Positions 23,218 to 24,535 of a DNA stretch of 24,535 nt are shown piece after piece. The number at the start of each line of letters is the position of its first letter. Position 1 is the first letter of the stretch. The position numbers were made by a program, and so were the translations under genes. The stretch spans positions 11,554 through 36,088 of the forward strand of contig DKAT01000056.1 of NCBI GenBank assembly GCA_002450905.1, given 5' to 3'. This DNA comes from Spirochaetia bacterium UBA6919 (GTDB taxonomy: Bacteria > Spirochaetota > UBA6919). The notes beneath the pieces were generated by a model. That model saw only the letters and a list, made by a program, of their open reading frames with translations, did not search any database and was not told where the DNA came from.

Positions 23218-23786
23218 AACAATATTATTTTATGAGAAAACCAGAAGTCGTTGAAGCAGAAGATTATGAAAGTAAAGAAGGTTATCCGACGTATTATTAT
23301 AGCCGGTCTGATCGTCTCAGCCGAAAACGTGAGTATCCCATTTCAACAGGTAAAGTATTTGGTCGAAAATCACGATTCCTCTCTCAGCGGGGATTTATAA
23401 TCCTTATCAATATAATTATCGTACTGGTTATTTTCGTTGTTTGGAAAAGCTGTTCTGATAAATTTGCTAATAAAGATAAATTTACAGAAAACAGAAAATG
23501 GCATTATTATATAAAAACGATTCCTACAGGTGGTCATACCGAAGTTGAATTATTTGTTCAAAATGTACAAAAAAAAGAATTTTATCTCAATCGTAAAATC
23601 GAAATGAAATTTGTATCCAAAGAAAAACAATTTATCAAAAAAATTCATATTAATAAAAACTTCTCCCCAAATGAATCCGTTAGCATTCTGTCCACCCGAT
23701 TAAAATCATCGAAAGAGAAATCTCTTATCTCCATCCAGATTGGAAATATGATCACTCTCAAAAAACAATTGGATCCAAGCAGGTAA
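23214..23786 (+). CDS. Single-pass membrane protein of unknown function
   Basis: The 190-residue product has a basic, tyrosine-rich N-terminal part (1-60), one clear membrane helix (about 61-78, 'FIILINIIIVLVIFVVW'), a Cys80 just outside it and a charged C-terminal part of about 110 residues. By the positive-inside pattern (many Arg/Lys at 31-58) the N-terminus is cytoplasmic and the tail is outside. The tail has alternating hydrophobic residues ('HTEVELFVQNVQKKEFYL', 'SLISIQIGNMITLKK') that suggest a small beta-sandwich. I do not recognise the family. It overlaps the NAD(P)HX repair gene by four bases and is followed six bases later by the glycosyltransferase gene, so it is co-translated with both. 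Confidence 0.8.
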   Translation: MKQYYFMRKPEVVEAEDYESKEGYPTYYYSRSDRLSRKREYPISTGKVFGRKSRFLSQRGFIILINIIIVLVIFVVWKSCSDKFANKDKFTENRKWHYYIKTIPTGGHTEVELFVQNVQKKEFYLNRKIEMKFVSKEKQFIKKIHINKNFSPNESVSILSTRLKSSKEKSLISIQIGNMITLKKQLDPSR

Positions 23787-23792
23787 GTAAAC

Positions 23793-24476
23793 TTGAAGGT
23801 GAATGTCCTTGTCCTCTACGCCAAGTTGCCTCAAATTGGATCTGTGAAAACTCGTCTTACCCGGGGTGAAAACAGCCTTACCCCTGAACAGGCATATCAG
23901 TTATACACGGCTCTGTTATCGGACTTAATTGAATTATTTCTTAATACCCAACATGATTCGAGCTATGATTTTTTTATATGCCCCATTGGAGACTCCATTC
24001 AATTTAAAACAATGTTTCCTGGGGATTATCAAATGGTTGTGGATGAGGGACAGGGAGACCTCGGACGATCAATGTTCAGGACGATAAATAATATGTTATC
24101 CAAAAAATATTCCCATGTGAGTATTCTGGGATCCGATCTCCCGTTTATCACCCCCGAAAGAATTGAAGAATCATTCAGGGGACTTCTGGATTATGATATG
24201 GTCTTAGGTCCCGATCAACGGGGGGGATGTTATTTAATCGGTTCAAAAATCCCTTTAGAAATCCTCTTGGATATCCCCTGGAGTGAAGGTCGGGATTTTC
24301 AAATATTATTAGATCGTTCAAAACAGAATTCCATATCATCAAAACTTCTAGCCCCCGAAATGGATTGTGACACGATCGAGGATTATCATTATTTAAGAGA
24401 ATACATATTACGTTATACTGATGAATTTAAGAAGAGAATGAAAAACACCTATACATATTTTGAATGTTTCACGTGA
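23793..24476 (+). CDS. TIGR04282 (DUF2064) family glycosyltransferase
   Basis: The 227-residue protein matches the TIGR04282/DUF2064 group of GT-A-fold transferases. It begins 'VLYAKLPQIGSVKTRLT' (the family's A-K-x-P-x-x-G-x-V-K-T-R-L), and has 'VVDEGQGDLGRSM', the metal-site-like 'ILGSDLPFIT' (Asp115) and 'MVLGPDQRGGCYLIG'. The acceptor and sugar are unknown; the fold is also close to molybdenum-cofactor guanylyltransferases. The start is a TTG at 23793, since the usual N-terminal strand begins there; a GTG two codons on is the alternative. It is the last gene of the glnD set. Unusually, its final codons lie inside a parS-like palindrome (24465-24480), so the protein end Phe-Thr-stop is constrained by that site. 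Confidence 0.88.
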   Translation: MKVNVLVLYAKLPQIGSVKTRLTRGENSLTPEQAYQLYTALLSDLIELFLNTQHDSSYDFFICPIGDSIQFKTMFPGDYQMVVDEGQGDLGRSMFRTINNMLSKKYSHVSILGSDLPFITPERIEESFRGLLDYDMVLGPDQRGGCYLIGSKIPLEILLDIPWSEGRDFQILLDRSKQNSISSKLLAPEMDCDTIEDYHYLREYILRYTDEFKKRMKNTYTYFECFT

Positions 24477-24480
24477 AACA
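24465..24480. promoter_or_regulatory. parS: parS centromere site (ParB binding)
   Basis: TGTTTCACGTGAAACA is a perfect 16-bp palindrome and is identical to the well-known parS consensus bound by chromosomal ParB/Spo0J. It overlaps the stop codon of the glycosyltransferase gene. ParB loads here, spreads and helps segregate the origin region with ParA and SMC. Chromosomal parS sites cluster near oriC, so the locus is probably origin-proximal. No other copy was found in the window. Confidence 0.9.
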
Positions 24481-24512
24481 ATGGCAACACGAAGGCACCA
24501 TACCTAAGGAGA

Positions 24513-24535
24513 ATCGGAATCAGAATTTTTAGTTC
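24513..24535. repeat. Dispersed palindromic repeat, copy 4, cut by window end
   Basis: The left arm ATCGGAA (24513-24519) and the 13-base loop TCAGAATTTTTAG are followed by TTC, where the window stops; the expected right arm TTCCGAT would end at 24539. The left flank contains ATACCTAAG, like the flanks of copies 1 and 2. It lies 33 bases after the parS site. Confidence 0.75.

Noticed and set aside
1..24535. CRISPR arrays, tRNA or rRNA genes, insertion sequences, toxin-antitoxin or phage genes
   Set aside because: No evenly spaced repeats, tRNA T-loop signature, transposase, integrase or phage structural motif was found on either strand. The palindromic repeats are too far apart and too few for a CRISPR array.

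Overview
The window is AT-rich chromosomal DNA (about one third G+C by eye) with ordinary bacterial genes, many AAGGAG-type ribosome sites and no phage, plasmid or CRISPR hallmarks. A diderm envelope is suggested by an MlaF-like lipid-transport ATPase, a lipoprotein with a clear lipobox and a NagZ-type glucosaminidase. A divergent LytR/CpsA/Psr-like gene directly in front of rsfS, plus a methyl-accepting chemotaxis protein, low GC and the general gene set, fits a spirochaete-like organism. That placement is inference; no rRNA or other phylogenetic marker is present.

Layout. 1-1.5 kb: a multi-pass membrane protein (-) and a very small leucine-rich-repeat-like ORF (+). 1.9-3.7 kb: LCP/LytR_C-like protein followed by ribosome silencing factor RsfS. 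4.1-4.7 kb: a TPR-like protein. 5.2-7.2 kb: DinB-fold protein, HXXEE membrane protein and TetR regulator, a small accessory cluster. 7.3-8.1 kb: a LicC-like nucleotidyltransferase that converges on a tightly packed minus-strand operon at 8.06-11.3 kb (MlaF-like ATPase, TIGR02757 protein, NagZ-like glycosidase). 11.4-13.1 kb: an exported, apparently inactive SNase-fold protein and a dienelactone-hydrolase lipoprotein, converging on thymidylate kinase (-). 14.1-16.3 kb: a dCache-PAS sensor histidine kinase. 16.7-18.7 kb: a YciA-like thioesterase converging on a chemotaxis receptor. 19-24.5 kb: a four-gene operon of glnD, bifunctional NAD(P)HX repair enzyme, a one-TM protein of unknown function and a TIGR04282 glycosyltransferase.

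Two non-coding signals stand out. First, a perfect 16-bp match to the bacterial parS centromere site lies across the stop codon of the last gene, which suggests the right edge is close to the replication origin or a ParAB locus. Second, a 27-nt palindromic element (ATCGGAA / 13-nt conserved loop / TTCCGAT) occurs four times, always between genes and on the 3' side of a plus-strand gene; two copies share 32 identical bases, and two have further outer inverted arms. This looks like an undescribed dispersed repeat family. No tRNA, rRNA, insertion sequence or recognised riboswitch was found.
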